DNA of 64,000 bases, taken from the NCBI GenBank assembly GCA_013177995.1, contig JABLXN010000016.1:62001-126000 (forward strand), given 5' to 3'. The notes beneath the pieces were generated by a model. The model was given only the letters and a program-made list of their open reading frames with translations. It searched no databases and was not told the DNA's origin. The position numbers were made by a program, and so were the translations under genes. The DNA is from Brevinematales bacterium (GTDB lineage: Bacteria; Spirochaetota; Brevinematia; Brevinematales; Thermospiraceae). This document shows positions 9,144 through 18,215 of this stretch, piece by piece. How positions within the stretch are numbered: the stretch's first letter is position 1; each line of letters begins with the position of its first letter.

Positions 9144-9757
9144 TACTTTCCTCCAAAGAGCATCTCTTTTGCCTGTGGCTTCAAAAACGACTGGAAGAAC
9201 TCAGCAAAATCCTTCTCTGTAAACGAGAGAACAAACGATCCATCTTTGGGGACAATCCTGAATCCTCCCTCCATCCTCGATTCAAACTGGATATCAAGCC
9301 CCTTTTCAAGAAGAGCGGCCGCCTTTGCCTTGAACCAGGCAAGGAGTTTTTCTTTGTGTTTTTCCGGGAGAACCACAGTGATATCAAATCGCCCCTCTTC
9401 GTTTGACCAGTGCCTGGCTAACGTAAGAATCACCTCTCCCACCACGTTCTCATCAGAGAGGGTTTCTTTCAGCGAAGGCTTTATCACCGACTCCACCACA
9501 AGACGGGTTATCTCCTGCCTGAGGCTTGCCATAGCCTGTTCAGAAGCCATCTTTACCTCAGAAAGGGTGCGTTGTCTGAGCTGTTCTGCTTCCTGCTCAG
9601 CCTTTTTTATCATCTGTTCGGCATCCTTTTTTGCCTTCTCGAGGATTTTGTTTGCTTCCTCTTCTGCCTTCCGGATAATCATCTGGCCCTCTTTCTGGGC
9701 TTTCTCAAGACCCTCGGCATAAATCTTCTGGGTAAGTTCTTTAAGCTTTCCTTCCAT
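9143..9757 (-). CDS. ntpE: V-type ATPase subunit E (peripheral stalk)
   Basis: Subunit E forms the peripheral stator stalk. Residues 1-110 are a long charged helix with many Ala, Glu, Lys and Gln residues in heptad pattern. The C-terminal half is a compact alpha/beta domain that binds subunit B in known structures. The 204-residue length is normal. The ATG at 9755-9757 has a GGGAGGAT ribosome site. It is the first gene of the operon, just behind a strong promoter. No separate G/H stalk subunit is seen. Confidence 0.88.
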   Translation of the reverse strand: MEGKLKELTQKIYAEGLEKAQKEGQMIIRKAEEEANKILEKAKKDAEQMIKKAEQEAEQLRQRTLSEVKMASEQAMASLRQEITRLVVESVIKPSLKETLSDENVVGEVILTLARHWSNEEGRFDITVVLPEKHKEKLLAWFKAKAAALLEKGLDIQFESRMEGGFRIVPKDGSFVLSFTEKDFAEFFQSFLKPQAKEMLFGGK

Positions 9758-9790
9758 AGAGGCTATCCTCCCGGATTTTCTTTATGAAGT

Positions 9791-9819
9791 ATTATACCTC
9801 TTTTTGAGCTTTTTGTCTA
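9791..9819 (-). promoter_or_regulatory. Sigma-70-type promoter of the V-ATPase operon
   Basis: On the minus strand TAGACA (9819-9814) and TATAAT (9796-9791) are separated by 17 bp. The expected start near 9784 lies about 27 nt before the ntpE start codon. Confidence 0.75.
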
Positions 9820-9924
9820 TATTTTGAAAAGATTTTCTGAGGAACGGTGCAATAAATTTTTTTATGTGAAAGAAGACCTGCGCAAATTCAGGGTGTAACC
9901 TCAAAAATTCCATCTTTTTTTCAC

Positions 9925-9956
9925 AAAAAAGGCCCACTGGATACCCAGTGGGCCTT
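9925..9956 (-). terminator. Rho-independent terminator after the outer membrane protein gene
   Basis: On the minus strand a perfect 12-bp stem AAGGCCCACTGG / CCAGTGGGCCTT with a 4-nt loop is followed by T residues. It lies 10 nt after the stop codon at 9967 and separates this gene from the V-ATPase promoter. Confidence 0.92.
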
Positions 9957-9966
9957 CGAGGCATGA

Positions 9967-11301
9967 TTATTTAGTCTTTGGAGGAGTTGTGGGTTTTGGT
10001 TGCGTATTGGTATTGGTTGTAGGAGGTGGAGTTGTCGGTGGCACAGGAGCCGCATTGGTTTGGGTATTGGTTTGTTTCTGTTTCTTGAGTTCTTCAATCC
10101 GAAGTTCCTCCTGTCGCTTCTGGACCTCTTCCTCAAGCTGTCTGGCCTTGATCTCCTCTTCTCGATACGCAAAAGCACTGTTGGGAAGAAGATACTGATA
10201 ATTCAGGCTCACACTTGGCTCAAGTTTTCCCATATTGACCCCCCACTGAAGGGAAGAATCCAGCGTCACCTGATGGCTGTAATTGAAAACATACGTGAAA
10301 CCAAGCCCAAAGGTGAAATTAAGCACACCGGTCAATTTGGCTACGAAAAGATCTATCTCATCTCCAACCTTCCGAGGTTCAAAGATCATCCCCGCACGAA
10401 CAGCAAGCATCTCTCCCTTATAAAGACTCGTGGGGAAAAGATCACCCGCCGTCAGTTGCCAAAATTCATATCCCACATGCCAGGAAGAATCCGCCTGGCG
10501 GTTGTCATTTGTTTCCTTGTTCCATTCACGACCATAGGAGACATATCCAACACCAAGTTTGGCTTTTTTCATGAAAAAAAGATTTCCCATCTCCATATTG
10601 GCCCCTATACGGAGTTCCGATGGAAGCACATCCTGCCCATCAGGGAGGATAGAGACATTGGGGGAAATAAGGTTTTTGTACACAAGACCCAAACGAATCG
10701 TTTCACTGAAGTCATAAGTTACCCCCACGTCCATACCAAATCCCAAACGACCCATAGCCCCTTTCAGTTCAGGGTTGGCTGTGGTATCCTCGAAACCACC
10801 CACCCCGATATCATACAAACTCAGTTTCGTTCCCACAGAGATTTTGGCTCCACGAGAAAGTACGTCATTGAGATCCTTCGCATAGACAAGACTATACACT
10901 CCCTCATGGTAATACTCCACCGTATTGTCAGAAAGACCATCCGGACCTATCAGACTCAATCGATGGAAAGAGAGTCCTATGGCTCCACGCTTCGTAAAGA
11001 AATTATCCACAGGAATGGTAAAACGGTTCCAGAAGGGGGCTACCAGACTCACATCGATCACATTGATCATCGATTTATCATCAAATCCCGCATAGGGCGT
11101 ATTCCAGCCTGTGTAAAGCTGAATACTTCTGGCCATACTGATCGTCGCAGGATTATAATGCATGGTATTCACCCCATCAAAATCGCCAAAGATAGCATTT
11201 CCCATTCCCTTACTTCGCATGGTCCAGCCAATATCCTCAAAACTTCCAAACATCGTTGATGCCACTATCATCAGACTCACAAAAAAGGAGATGTATCTCA
11301 T
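9967..11301 (-). CDS. Probable outer membrane beta-barrel protein (FadL/PorV-like)
   Basis: This is an exported protein of 444 residues if the start is the ATG at 11299-11301, which has AGGAGG 5 nt upstream; an in-frame ATG 22 codons earlier has no such site. A signal peptide (MRYISFFVSLMIVASTMFGS) is followed by GMGNAIFGDFDGVNTMHYNPAT, resembling the N-terminal hatch of FadL/PorV and spirochaete UPF0164 proteins, and then by alternating beta-strand sequence to about residue 385. The tail is unusual: a charged coiled coil, then a Thr/Pro/Asn/Gln-rich low-complexity end that could bind peptidoglycan or extend into the periplasm. Ligand unknown. Family assignment is tentative; export and barrel character are well supported. 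Confidence 0.65.
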   Translation of the reverse strand: MRYISFFVSLMIVASTMFGSFEDIGWTMRSKGMGNAIFGDFDGVNTMHYNPATISMARSIQLYTGWNTPYAGFDDKSMINVIDVSLVAPFWNRFTIPVDNFFTKRGAIGLSFHRLSLIGPDGLSDNTVEYYHEGVYSLVYAKDLNDVLSRGAKISVGTKLSLYDIGVGGFEDTTANPELKGAMGRLGFGMDVGVTYDFSETIRLGLVYKNLISPNVSILPDGQDVLPSELRIGANMEMGNLFFMKKAKLGVGYVSYGREWNKETNDNRQADSSWHVGYEFWQLTAGDLFPTSLYKGEMLAVRAGMIFEPRKVGDEIDLFVAKLTGVLNFTFGLGFTYVFNYSHQVTLDSSLQWGVNMGKLEPSVSLNYQYLLPNSAFAYREEEIKARQLEEEVQKRQEELRIEELKKQKQTNTQTNAAPVPPTTPPPTTNTNTQPKPTTPPKTK

Positions 11302-11389
11302 AGTATCCTCCTGCATTCTCTCTTTACAGTATCGGCGAGCTCGTTTTATATCTTCATTTTTTTGCAAAAATCCCGCCGCATCTGTATAG

Positions 11390-11419
11390 TATACACATCT
11401 TCACTTTCTTCACTATAAT
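11390..11419 (+). promoter_or_regulatory. Candidate promoter of the lipoprotein gene
   Basis: A perfect -10 box TATAAT lies at 11414-11419, with a weak -35 TATACA at 11390-11395 (18-bp spacing). The predicted start is about 16 nt before the ATG at 11442. The rest of the 140-bp divergent region shows no further clear site. Confidence 0.5.
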
Positions 11420-11441
11420 ATACCATAAACGGGGCAAAAAA

Positions 11442-12440
11442 ATGAAATCTTTTCGAAAAATCTTTTGGTTTTTGTTTATCTTTTTAGTGGCCTGTGAACA
11501 AAAAAACCCTTCTCGTTCGTTCTCTTTCTCCGTGAGTTGGGAATGGCAGGCCCCTCAAAATGCCTTTATTCAAGATGCCCATGCCATAGGAGAGTTTGTC
11601 TTTCTCACCCTCAATACCGGAGAAATCGCCTTTTTCCCCATTGAGCGCCCAAATGAAATTACACTCCTCCCCTTTTCAGAAAGCGGGCTTATTTCCCTTC
11701 TCTGGCTCTCTGCCAACACCAATGAAGCCCAGGGTATCGCCTGGACAACCACAGGAAATAGCCAGAGCCTTGTATGGTTTTCTCTTGGCCTCTCCTTCTC
11801 AAACACCAATACCCCTTCTATTATCACCCAGGCCTCTCTTACCTACAACCAGATATACGGCATGGCAAAAATCTCGAATGTCCTTTTCTGGGCCGCCGAT
11901 GGACTTTTCTTTTCCCAGGACGCAAGCTCATCGTTTCTTCCCAACTCTCCCCAATCCCTCCCATTCCCTTATCCCTTTCGTATCTGGAGCATAGCCCAAT
12001 ACCAGTCCATGCTCTACATCGCTCAGGGAGACAAAGGGCTTACCCTCATAGACCAGAAACGAAAAAGGATAACCAACTACTCCTGGATCATCGGTTCCAT
12101 CAGATCCCTCTCTGTTCTCCCCCAGGAAAAAAGGCTTATCCTCGCTGATAGGATTAACGGCGTAAGAGCCTATGATATTCACTCCCCCTGGACCCCCTCT
12201 TTTCTTGCGGTGTATGAAGCGTTAGGAAACACGATGGATATCGCCCTCACCCCGGCGGGAATATGGCTTGCGGATCAATACAACGGGATCTCTCTTCTCA
12301 AACTCCAGGATAACATCTTTGTTCTTCTCACCAACATTCAGGGAAGAGTCGTTTCCCATGTTATCCCTCTTCACAACGGCGAAAAACTCCTCTTCTGGCA
12401 CCAGGATAGGGTTCTTCTCACCACCGTGAACGTGCCCTGA
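11442..12440 (+). CDS. Lipoprotein with LVIVD-like beta-propeller repeats
   Basis: This is a 332-residue exported lipoprotein. The N-terminus is a lysine-containing leader with a hydrophobic run ending in the lipobox FLVAC, where the Cys would be lipidated. The mature part holds repeated stretches of the type LADRINGVRAYDIHSPWTPSFLAVY and WLADQYNGISLLKL. They resemble LVIVD repeats and suggest a beta propeller. No catalytic motif is visible. It is the only plus-strand gene in this part of the window and its 3' end overlaps the convergent rhomboid gene by 23 bp. Function unknown; a binding or assembly role at the envelope is only a guess. Confidence 0.7.
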   Translation: MKSFRKIFWFLFIFLVACEQKNPSRSFSFSVSWEWQAPQNAFIQDAHAIGEFVFLTLNTGEIAFFPIERPNEITLLPFSESGLISLLWLSANTNEAQGIAWTTTGNSQSLVWFSLGLSFSNTNTPSIITQASLTYNQIYGMAKISNVLFWAADGLFFSQDASSSFLPNSPQSLPFPYPFRIWSIAQYQSMLYIAQGDKGLTLIDQKRKRITNYSWIIGSIRSLSVLPQEKRLILADRINGVRAYDIHSPWTPSFLAVYEALGNTMDIALTPAGIWLADQYNGISLLKLQDNIFVLLTNIQGRVVSHVIPLHNGEKLLFWHQDRVLLTTVNVP

Positions 12441-13089
12441 GACGACGCTTTGGTCCAAGAAGGACCCAGAGCAGTCCCATCCCCATCCCCCCTACATGGG
12501 CAAGATAGGCCACGCCACCGGAGAACTCAATATTTCCCACCATGAGAAGAGAATTGAGAAGTTGGATCACGGCCCACATAAAGATATAGAAAAAGGCCGG
12601 AATTCGAACAGGCACCAAGAAAAACCCAAAAAACACAAGCGTCACCACATTCTTGGTCGGAAAGAAAAACATATAGACTATCACCACCGCTGAAATGGCG
12701 GCACTTGCCCCCACCATGGGAATAGTGGAACTCCCCAAAAAGGCTCCCTGAACAAGCGCCCCAACCACCGCCGAAAGAAGATAAAACACTAAATACGAAA
12801 AATGCCCGATTCTATCTTCTACATTATCCCCAAAGATATAGAGAAAAAGCATATTCCCCAAAAGATGAAGCCACCCTCCATGAAGAAAGGCATAACTAAC
12901 CAGCCGATAGGCATGAGCCATTGGATCCGCCCAGAATAGTCCGGCCACAAAGGCATACTCCCTCATCCAGGCTTCATACAGAGCAGGATGAAAAAAACCA
13001 TACACAAAAATCCCAATATTCAAAAGAAGCAACACCGTATTTACCACAGGAAAAGAATACCTCGGATTTTCATCACCAATTGGTATCAT
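12418..13089 (-). CDS. Rhomboid-family intramembrane serine protease
   Basis: This membrane protein of 223 residues has about six hydrophobic segments. Family blocks are HGGWLHLLGNMLFL near 70-83, the serine region GASAA with Ser129, and AHVGGMGMG with His198, giving the Ser-His dyad of rhomboids. The usual GxSG is GASA here. The substrate is unknown. It is the last gene of the long rpsF-mla operon, 6 nt after mlaD, and runs tail to tail into the lipoprotein gene. Confidence 0.85.
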   Translation of the reverse strand: MIPIGDENPRYSFPVVNTVLLLLNIGIFVYGFFHPALYEAWMREYAFVAGLFWADPMAHAYRLVSYAFLHGGWLHLLGNMLFLYIFGDNVEDRIGHFSYLVFYLLSAVVGALVQGAFLGSSTIPMVGASAAISAVVIVYMFFFPTKNVVTLVFFGFFLVPVRIPAFFYIFMWAVIQLLNSLLMVGNIEFSGGVAYLAHVGGMGMGLLWVLLGPKRRLRARSRW

Positions 13090-13095
13090 ACGATC

Positions 13096-14010
13096 CTACC
13101 TGAAAAAGAGTTTGCTGGGATTTTCTTTGATCTTTTTACTGAACTCCTCAAGGTTCTTGATGGTATTTTCAAGCGATGTTTTCATCTCTTTGTCTTTCAA
13201 GAGCGCAATAATGCTATTTTTATCCGAAGCGATACGATTGAGTTCCTGGGAGAGCTTGCGAAGTTCCTCTGCGGTTGTCTGAATATCCCTGATAGCCGTG
13301 GCCACCTGCTTCTCATCCACCGCCTCAATACGTTTGTTGAGCTGGGCTGAAGCTACCTCCAGATTGAGAATGATGGTATTCACATGCTTGATCATATCCT
13401 CAGAGAAACGAAGAGCTTTGCTGAGATTGGCCATACTTGAACGAATATCGGCGCTATTGTCCTTGACAAGGGCATTCAATCCTGCAATGAGTTCAGCCGT
13501 ATTCTCAAAGGTGGCCTTCACCTGATAAAGGGTATCCACATTCTCACCCGATACAAGAGTCTGAAGCCCGACACCTGCTACTTCGAGTACCCGTGAAAAT
13601 CCCATAGGGGTCACCCCTAAGATTTCCTCATTGTTGGTATAGAAATCTGTCGTCGCTGGGTTATAATGAGAAATATTGATGTATTTCTGCCCAACTAAAC
13701 TCGTGGAATAGATATTGAATTCAGCCCCACGGTTGATCTTGAATTTTTTCTGGATATAGACCGTAACCACTAACTTTCCCTCTTTGAGATCAATCCTATC
13801 CACATACCCAATCGATGGCCCACCAGCAATCTTGACCTTTGCCCCAACCTGAAGATTGTCTAAAAAGGTATAGACAAGGTGAAGCTTGTACGCCCCACCA
13901 AGGATGGCGTTATACTTTCCTGCAAAAATGATAAACCCCACAATGAGAACAATGCCCAAAAATCCAAATACCCCTACATAAAGGGCTTTCTTTTTCAGCT
14001 GTTTTTCCAT
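13096..14010 (-). CDS. mlaD: MCE/MlaD-type lipid-transport substrate-binding protein
   Basis: MlaD proteins are anchored in the inner membrane and form a ring that carries phospholipids between the membranes in partnership with MlaE and MlaF. One membrane segment lies at about 9-30, followed by the MCE domain at about 38-120 (FLDNLQVGAKVKIAGGPSIG is the typical core). A long helical C-terminal part, about 160-300, would form a tube or coil. It overlaps mlaF by 16 nt. The gene order mlaE, mlaF, mlaD is consistent with a complete importer/exporter core. Confidence 0.88.
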   Translation of the reverse strand: MEKQLKKKALYVGVFGFLGIVLIVGFIIFAGKYNAILGGAYKLHLVYTFLDNLQVGAKVKIAGGPSIGYVDRIDLKEGKLVVTVYIQKKFKINRGAEFNIYSTSLVGQKYINISHYNPATTDFYTNNEEILGVTPMGFSRVLEVAGVGLQTLVSGENVDTLYQVKATFENTAELIAGLNALVKDNSADIRSSMANLSKALRFSEDMIKHVNTIILNLEVASAQLNKRIEAVDEKQVATAIRDIQTTAEELRKLSQELNRIASDKNSIIALLKDKEMKTSLENTIKNLEEFSKKIKENPSKLFFR

Positions 14011-14819
14011 ACCTCACCTCCGGCCTGCGGCGATGTTTTTATCGCCTGAAGTTGTTTCTGATACTCTTCAGTAATTGGCCCCTGGGATCTCCCCTCCACA
14101 AACTGTTTCACATAGGGATTTGTCGTTTGTTTGAGTTCTTCGGGAGTCCCCTCAAAAAGAAGTTTCCCCTTATAAAGCATCCCGATTCTATCCCCCACAA
14201 AAAGGGCACTCTTGATATCATGGGTAACCACCACAAAGGTAATCTGAAGTTTTTTCTTCAAATCCACCATGAGATCATTGATGGTCGCCGTCGTCACAGG
14301 ATCAAGCCCCGTTGTTGGTTCATCAAAGAGCACAATCTCCGGTTCAGCTACAATGGCTCTGGCCAAAGCTACACGCTTCATCATCCCTCCCGAGAGAGAT
14401 GCAATCGCAAAATCCTCAATCCCCGGAAGCTCCACAAGTTCTAAGGCCCGTCTCATCCGCAAGAGTTTCTCCTCCTGGCTCATCGTTGGTCTCAGATGAT
14501 CAAGGGCGAAGAGAATATTCTCCCCCACGGTAAGAGAATCAAAAAGGGCTCCTCCCTGAAAAAGCATCCCGAACCGACAACGAAGAGAAGAAAGCACCTC
14601 AGAATTATCATAATCAAGCCGTATCCCATCAATATAAATCTCCCCACTATCCGGTCTCATCAACCCAATCAGGTGCTTCAGAAGCACACTCTTGCCCACC
14701 CCACTCTGTCCGATGAGAACAAAGGTCTCTCCTTGAGCAATAGAAAGCGACACCCCATCCAGCACCTTCTTTTTGTTGAGCGTTTTGTGAAGGTCATAGA
14801 CTTCAATAATAGCCGCCAT
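13995..14819 (-). CDS. mlaF: Mla-type ABC transporter ATPase
   Basis: This is the ATPase that drives the MlaE permease. The 274-residue protein has Walker A GQSGVGKS near residues 37-44, signature LSGGMMKRVALARA, Walker B EIVLFDEPTTGLDPV and the switch histidine in VVTHD. GGMMKR in the signature is typical of the MlaF/Ttg2A group. The start shares a base with the mlaE stop (TGATG). The C-terminal extension after about residue 245 contains a Gln-rich tail, also seen in this family. Confidence 0.92.
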   Translation of the reverse strand: MAAIIEVYDLHKTLNKKKVLDGVSLSIAQGETFVLIGQSGVGKSVLLKHLIGLMRPDSGEIYIDGIRLDYDNSEVLSSLRCRFGMLFQGGALFDSLTVGENILFALDHLRPTMSQEEKLLRMRRALELVELPGIEDFAIASLSGGMMKRVALARAIVAEPEIVLFDEPTTGLDPVTTATINDLMVDLKKKLQITFVVVTHDIKSALFVGDRIGMLYKGKLLFEGTPEELKQTTNPYVKQFVEGRSQGPITEEYQKQLQAIKTSPQAGGEVWKNS

Positions 14820-15616
14820 CAGAATATCCCTCCACTCACAATCATAAAAAGGGTGCCCAGTACATAATCTAAAAAGATCACCATCACACTACTCGTCACC
14901 ACTGATCGGATGGTGGCGTTTCCCACACCGGCTGCCCCTCCGCCGGCCCGAAAGCCCTCAAAGGTACTCACAAGGAGAATAAATCCCCCAATAAACAGCA
15001 TTTTGAAAAGAGATTCAAAAATATAGGAGATCTTCAGAGGAATCTGAGCCCATTCAATATATACAGCCGTCTGAACCCCATGAACCCCTGATATCATCAT
15101 CCATCCCCCAACAAGGGAAAAGACAATAGAGATCAGCCCCAATACCGGGAGAGAAATCATACCAGCAAGTACCCTTGGAACCACAAGATACTCAATCGGG
15201 TCCACCCCCATCGTTTCAAGGGCATCGATCTGCTCTGTTACCCTCATTGTCCCAAGGTGAGCTGTTACCGAAGAACACACCCGGCTCACCACAATAAGCG
15301 CCGTAAGCACAGGACCCAGTTCCTTCACCAGAGCCACAGACAATCCCCCGCTCAGGTACTGAGCTGTCCCCATGATGATACTTTCAAGGGCATTCCCAAG
15401 CGAAAGCCCCATAATAAGCCCAGAAAAAAGCCCCGTAAGAATCACCACAGGAATAGACTCAAAGCCCACCATGTAGACCTGTCTGAGAAGCTCCTGCCAC
15501 TGCTGCATACCACGCCAGAAGCGTTTCACCACCGCAAGCAAAAAGAGAAAAAACTCCCCTATCTCATGAAAAAAAAGAATCACTTTCTCCTTAAAATTCA
15601 CGATCTCCTCCCCCAT
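14819..15616 (-). CDS. mlaE: Mla-type ABC transporter permease
   Basis: This 265-residue polytopic permease has the conserved MlaE features: FESIPVVILTGLFSGLIMGLSLG, VKELGPVLTALIVVSRVCSSVTAHLGTMRVTEQIDAL and the PRVLAG stretch after DPIEYLVV. It moves phospholipids together with MlaF and MlaD. Two starts are possible. The ATG at 15614-15616 has a modest CGGAGAG site and overlaps dnaB by 26 nt. A GTG at 15599-15601 has a stronger GGAGGAG site and reduces the overlap to 11 nt. Confidence 0.9.
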   Translation of the reverse strand: MGEEIVNFKEKVILFFHEIGEFFLFLLAVVKRFWRGMQQWQELLRQVYMVGFESIPVVILTGLFSGLIMGLSLGNALESIIMGTAQYLSGGLSVALVKELGPVLTALIVVSRVCSSVTAHLGTMRVTEQIDALETMGVDPIEYLVVPRVLAGMISLPVLGLISIVFSLVGGWMMISGVHGVQTAVYIEWAQIPLKISYIFESLFKMLFIGGFILLVSTFEGFRAGGGAAGVGNATIRSVVTSSVMVIFLDYVLGTLFMIVSGGIF

Positions 15617-16976
15617 GTCTCTCCGGAGAAGACACGAACCCCTTTTCTAACTCTTCAAATCGAGTGGTTTCTCCAAAGAAGGCAAGCTCCACAGAACCTA
15701 CCGCTCCATTTCTCTGCTTGGCAATAATCACCTCAACAATGTTTTTCTTTTCCGTATTGGGCTTGTAATACTCCTCACGATAGAGAAACATCACAAGATC
15801 CGCATCCTGTTCAATGGCACCTGAATCACGCAGATCCGAGAGAATAGGCCTGTGATCCTCTCGCTGATCCACCGCACGAGAAAGCTGAGAAAGCACCATC
15901 ACCGGAATATCAAGTTCCTTGGCCAGGGCCTTGAGATTACGAGAAATATATGACAACTCCTGCACCCGGTTACTCACAATCGAATCCGACGTCCTGATCA
16001 GCTGAATATGGTCAATGATAATCAGCCCTAAATTCGGATAACGAGACTTTGCCCTTCTTGCCTTGGACCTCAGTTCATTGAGAGAAATAGCCGGCGTGTC
16101 GTCTAACAAAATATTCTTACGAGAGAGAGAACCGGCCGTATCGACCAGTTGATCCATCTCCTCCTTGGAAATCTTGGCCGAGCGTATTTTGTGGAGCGGT
16201 ATCCTGGAAGCACAGGAAATAGCACGAAAGGCTAACTCAAGATTACTCATTTCAAGCGAAAAGATCATCACCGCTACATCAGGGTGAACCTCGGTGAGAC
16301 GAAGGGCAATATTGAGGGCAAAAGCCGTCTTCCCCATAGAAGGGCGGGCAGCAAGGACAATCATATCCTGTTTCTGAAGTCCTAAAATCTTCTCATCAAG
16401 ATCATGATACCCGCTTGAATACCCGGAAAAAACCACCTCCCCCCTTTTGTGAAGTTCAACCGTACTCACTCCCCTCATGAGAACATCTTTGATATGCACA
16501 AAATCCGTTCTCAAACGACGATTCGTCACATCAAAGATGCTTTTCTCCGCCTCATTACAGATCTCCTCAATAGCACGCTGAGACTCATAACATGTCTGAA
16601 TAATCCCTTCCGATGCCCTGATAAGGGCCCGAAGAAGCGATTTCTCAAGAAGGATATTCTTATAAGCTGTAAAATGAGAAACGATAACAGGGGCATCCTG
16701 AATCTGGGCAAGATAGGAGATCCCTCCCGCCCTTTCCAGAAGCTTCTTTTTCTCCAACCACTCTGAAACGGTGACAGGGTCCACCCCCTGCCCATGATCT
16801 GCCATATCCACAATCGCACGGAAAATAAGACGATGACGTTCGTCAAAAAAATCGTCCTCCTGAACATCCCCTATTTCGCTCAAAACCCTGGGGGTTTTGA
16901 GTAAAACCCCCAGGAGAGCCTTTTCTGCTTCAGAACTGTATGGTGGCAGTCGCTTGAGTAACTCTTCTCCTGCCAT
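15591..16976 (-). CDS. dnaB: Replicative DNA helicase DnaB
   Basis: DnaB is the hexameric replication fork helicase. The 461-residue protein has the N-terminal domain (about 8-110, with EAEKALLGVLL) and the RecA-like C-terminal domain with Walker A ARPSMGKTAFALN, LEMSNLELAFR and the DLRDSGAIEQDADLVMFLYREEYY block. No intein is present. It lies 7 nt after rplI and overlaps the first mla gene, so DNA replication and lipid-transport genes share one transcript. Confidence 0.95.
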   Translation of the reverse strand: MAGEELLKRLPPYSSEAEKALLGVLLKTPRVLSEIGDVQEDDFFDERHRLIFRAIVDMADHGQGVDPVTVSEWLEKKKLLERAGGISYLAQIQDAPVIVSHFTAYKNILLEKSLLRALIRASEGIIQTCYESQRAIEEICNEAEKSIFDVTNRRLRTDFVHIKDVLMRGVSTVELHKRGEVVFSGYSSGYHDLDEKILGLQKQDMIVLAARPSMGKTAFALNIALRLTEVHPDVAVMIFSLEMSNLELAFRAISCASRIPLHKIRSAKISKEEMDQLVDTAGSLSRKNILLDDTPAISLNELRSKARRAKSRYPNLGLIIIDHIQLIRTSDSIVSNRVQELSYISRNLKALAKELDIPVMVLSQLSRAVDQREDHRPILSDLRDSGAIEQDADLVMFLYREEYYKPNTEKKNIVEVIIAKQRNGAVGSVELAFFGETTRFEELEKGFVSSPERHGGGDREF

Positions 16977-16983
16977 ACCAATC

Positions 16984-17424
16984 CTATGCTGGTTTCACCA
17001 CAAGCTTGATTTCTGCAGTGACACCCTCATCAAGACGCACGCGAACCGTATGCTCACCAATGGTCTTGATGTGTTCGTTCACAATCTTTCTCTTTTCGAT
17101 AGTATAGCCCTTTTCAGAAAGCAAGGTGGCCACATCAGCATTGGTGATAGAACCAAAGAGACGATTCCCTTCTCCTACACGAGCCGATATTTCCAGCACT
17201 TCTTTCTCCAACGCCTCTTTGAGCTGCATGGCATTCTCATACTGCTGCTTTGCCTTCTCTGCAAGCTTGGCTGCCAATCTCTGAAAATGATGTTCCTGTT
17301 CTTTTGTGGCTAACACGGCAAGCTTTTTGGGGATCAGATAATTTCTCCCATAGCCATCTCGAACTTCTTTTATCTCTCCTGCCTTGCCAAGCCCAATCAC
17401 ATTTTCCAGCAAAATCACACGCAT
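16984..17424 (-). CDS. rplI: Large-subunit ribosomal protein L9
   Basis: L9 binds 23S rRNA and helps maintain translational fidelity. The 146 residues show the two-domain form: the N-terminal RNA-binding domain beginning MRVILLENVIGLGKAGEIKEV with DGYGRNYLIPKKLA, a long connecting helix (about 45-75), and a C-terminal domain with RLFGSITNADVA. It is in the usual place before dnaB. Confidence 0.96.
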   Translation of the reverse strand: MRVILLENVIGLGKAGEIKEVRDGYGRNYLIPKKLAVLATKEQEHHFQRLAAKLAEKAKQQYENAMQLKEALEKEVLEISARVGEGNRLFGSITNADVATLLSEKGYTIEKRKIVNEHIKTIGEHTVRVRLDEGVTAEIKLVVKPA

Positions 17425-17435
17425 AGAAGTCCTCC

Positions 17436-18215
17436 TTATCGTGTTTCTTTTTTTTCTACAAAAAAATCACTCATCAGTCCTACACCAGCAAACACCCACA
17501 CCCCAACCAGAAACTCCTCCCCTAACCAGAGTAGAAGCACCATCACCAAGGCCACAACCATCCAGAAGGGCAGACGTCTTCCTATGTGGGTATGAACCAC
17601 CATGACCCCTCTCCACACAAAAAAGGAAAGGAGCACCATCCATGGCCCGGCCAGTAAACGCCCTATCCATAGCCTCTCTCTGGTCCCGATCAGCATAAGT
17701 CCAGAAAGCCCACCAAACACCATGACTTCTCTCAGAAGAGGCCTCCGGACCAAACGGTACCAGAGAGTGAAAGGGTATTTCCCATATACTCTATACATCC
17801 CCCATAGCATGTGAGCTACCAGATAGCCCGCATACCAGGGGCGAAAAAACACCACAATATTTACCACCTCCGGCGAAAGAGACGCCTTCTCAGCTAACGA
17901 CCATAGCCACGGCCTGAGAAAAAACCACACCCTCTCCTCCGTAAACGCATACCAGACCATCAAAAGAAGAGAGAGTCCAAACACCATCCCTATTCGCCAT
18001 TTCGGAGGGCTGTACACCAGAAGTGCGGCCACACCACACCCCACAAGCCCAGCAGGCCACCCCCCTAAAAACCAACCACCAACTCCCACTACCCCCACGA
18101 TACTTATGCGACCAACGGGGGTAGTAAGCACCTTTCCCAGAATCACTATCCCCTCATGCACTCCCCACCCTACAAGGGCAAGAAGCACAAGGAAAAGCCG
18201 AAACTCGCCTTCCAC
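17436..18215 (-). CDS. Polytopic membrane protein between rpsR and rplI (DUF2232-like position)
   Basis: This is a hydrophobic protein of 259 residues with roughly seven or eight membrane segments and many Trp, Val and Gly residues. Translation appears to start at a GTG at 18213-18215, directly after the rpsR stop. Bacilli carry a DUF2232 membrane protein (YybS) between rpsR and rplI, and this gene has the same place and general build; I cannot confirm sequence relationship. It has no catalytic motif that I recognise. Function unknown. Confidence 0.7.
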   Translation of the reverse strand: MEGEFRLFLVLLALVGWGVHEGIVILGKVLTTPVGRISIVGVVGVGGWFLGGWPAGLVGCGVAALLVYSPPKWRIGMVFGLSLLLMVWYAFTEERVWFFLRPWLWSLAEKASLSPEVVNIVVFFRPWYAGYLVAHMLWGMYRVYGKYPFTLWYRLVRRPLLREVMVFGGLSGLMLIGTRERLWIGRLLAGPWMVLLSFFVWRGVMVVHTHIGRRLPFWMVVALVMVLLLWLGEEFLVGVWVFAGVGLMSDFFVEKKETR

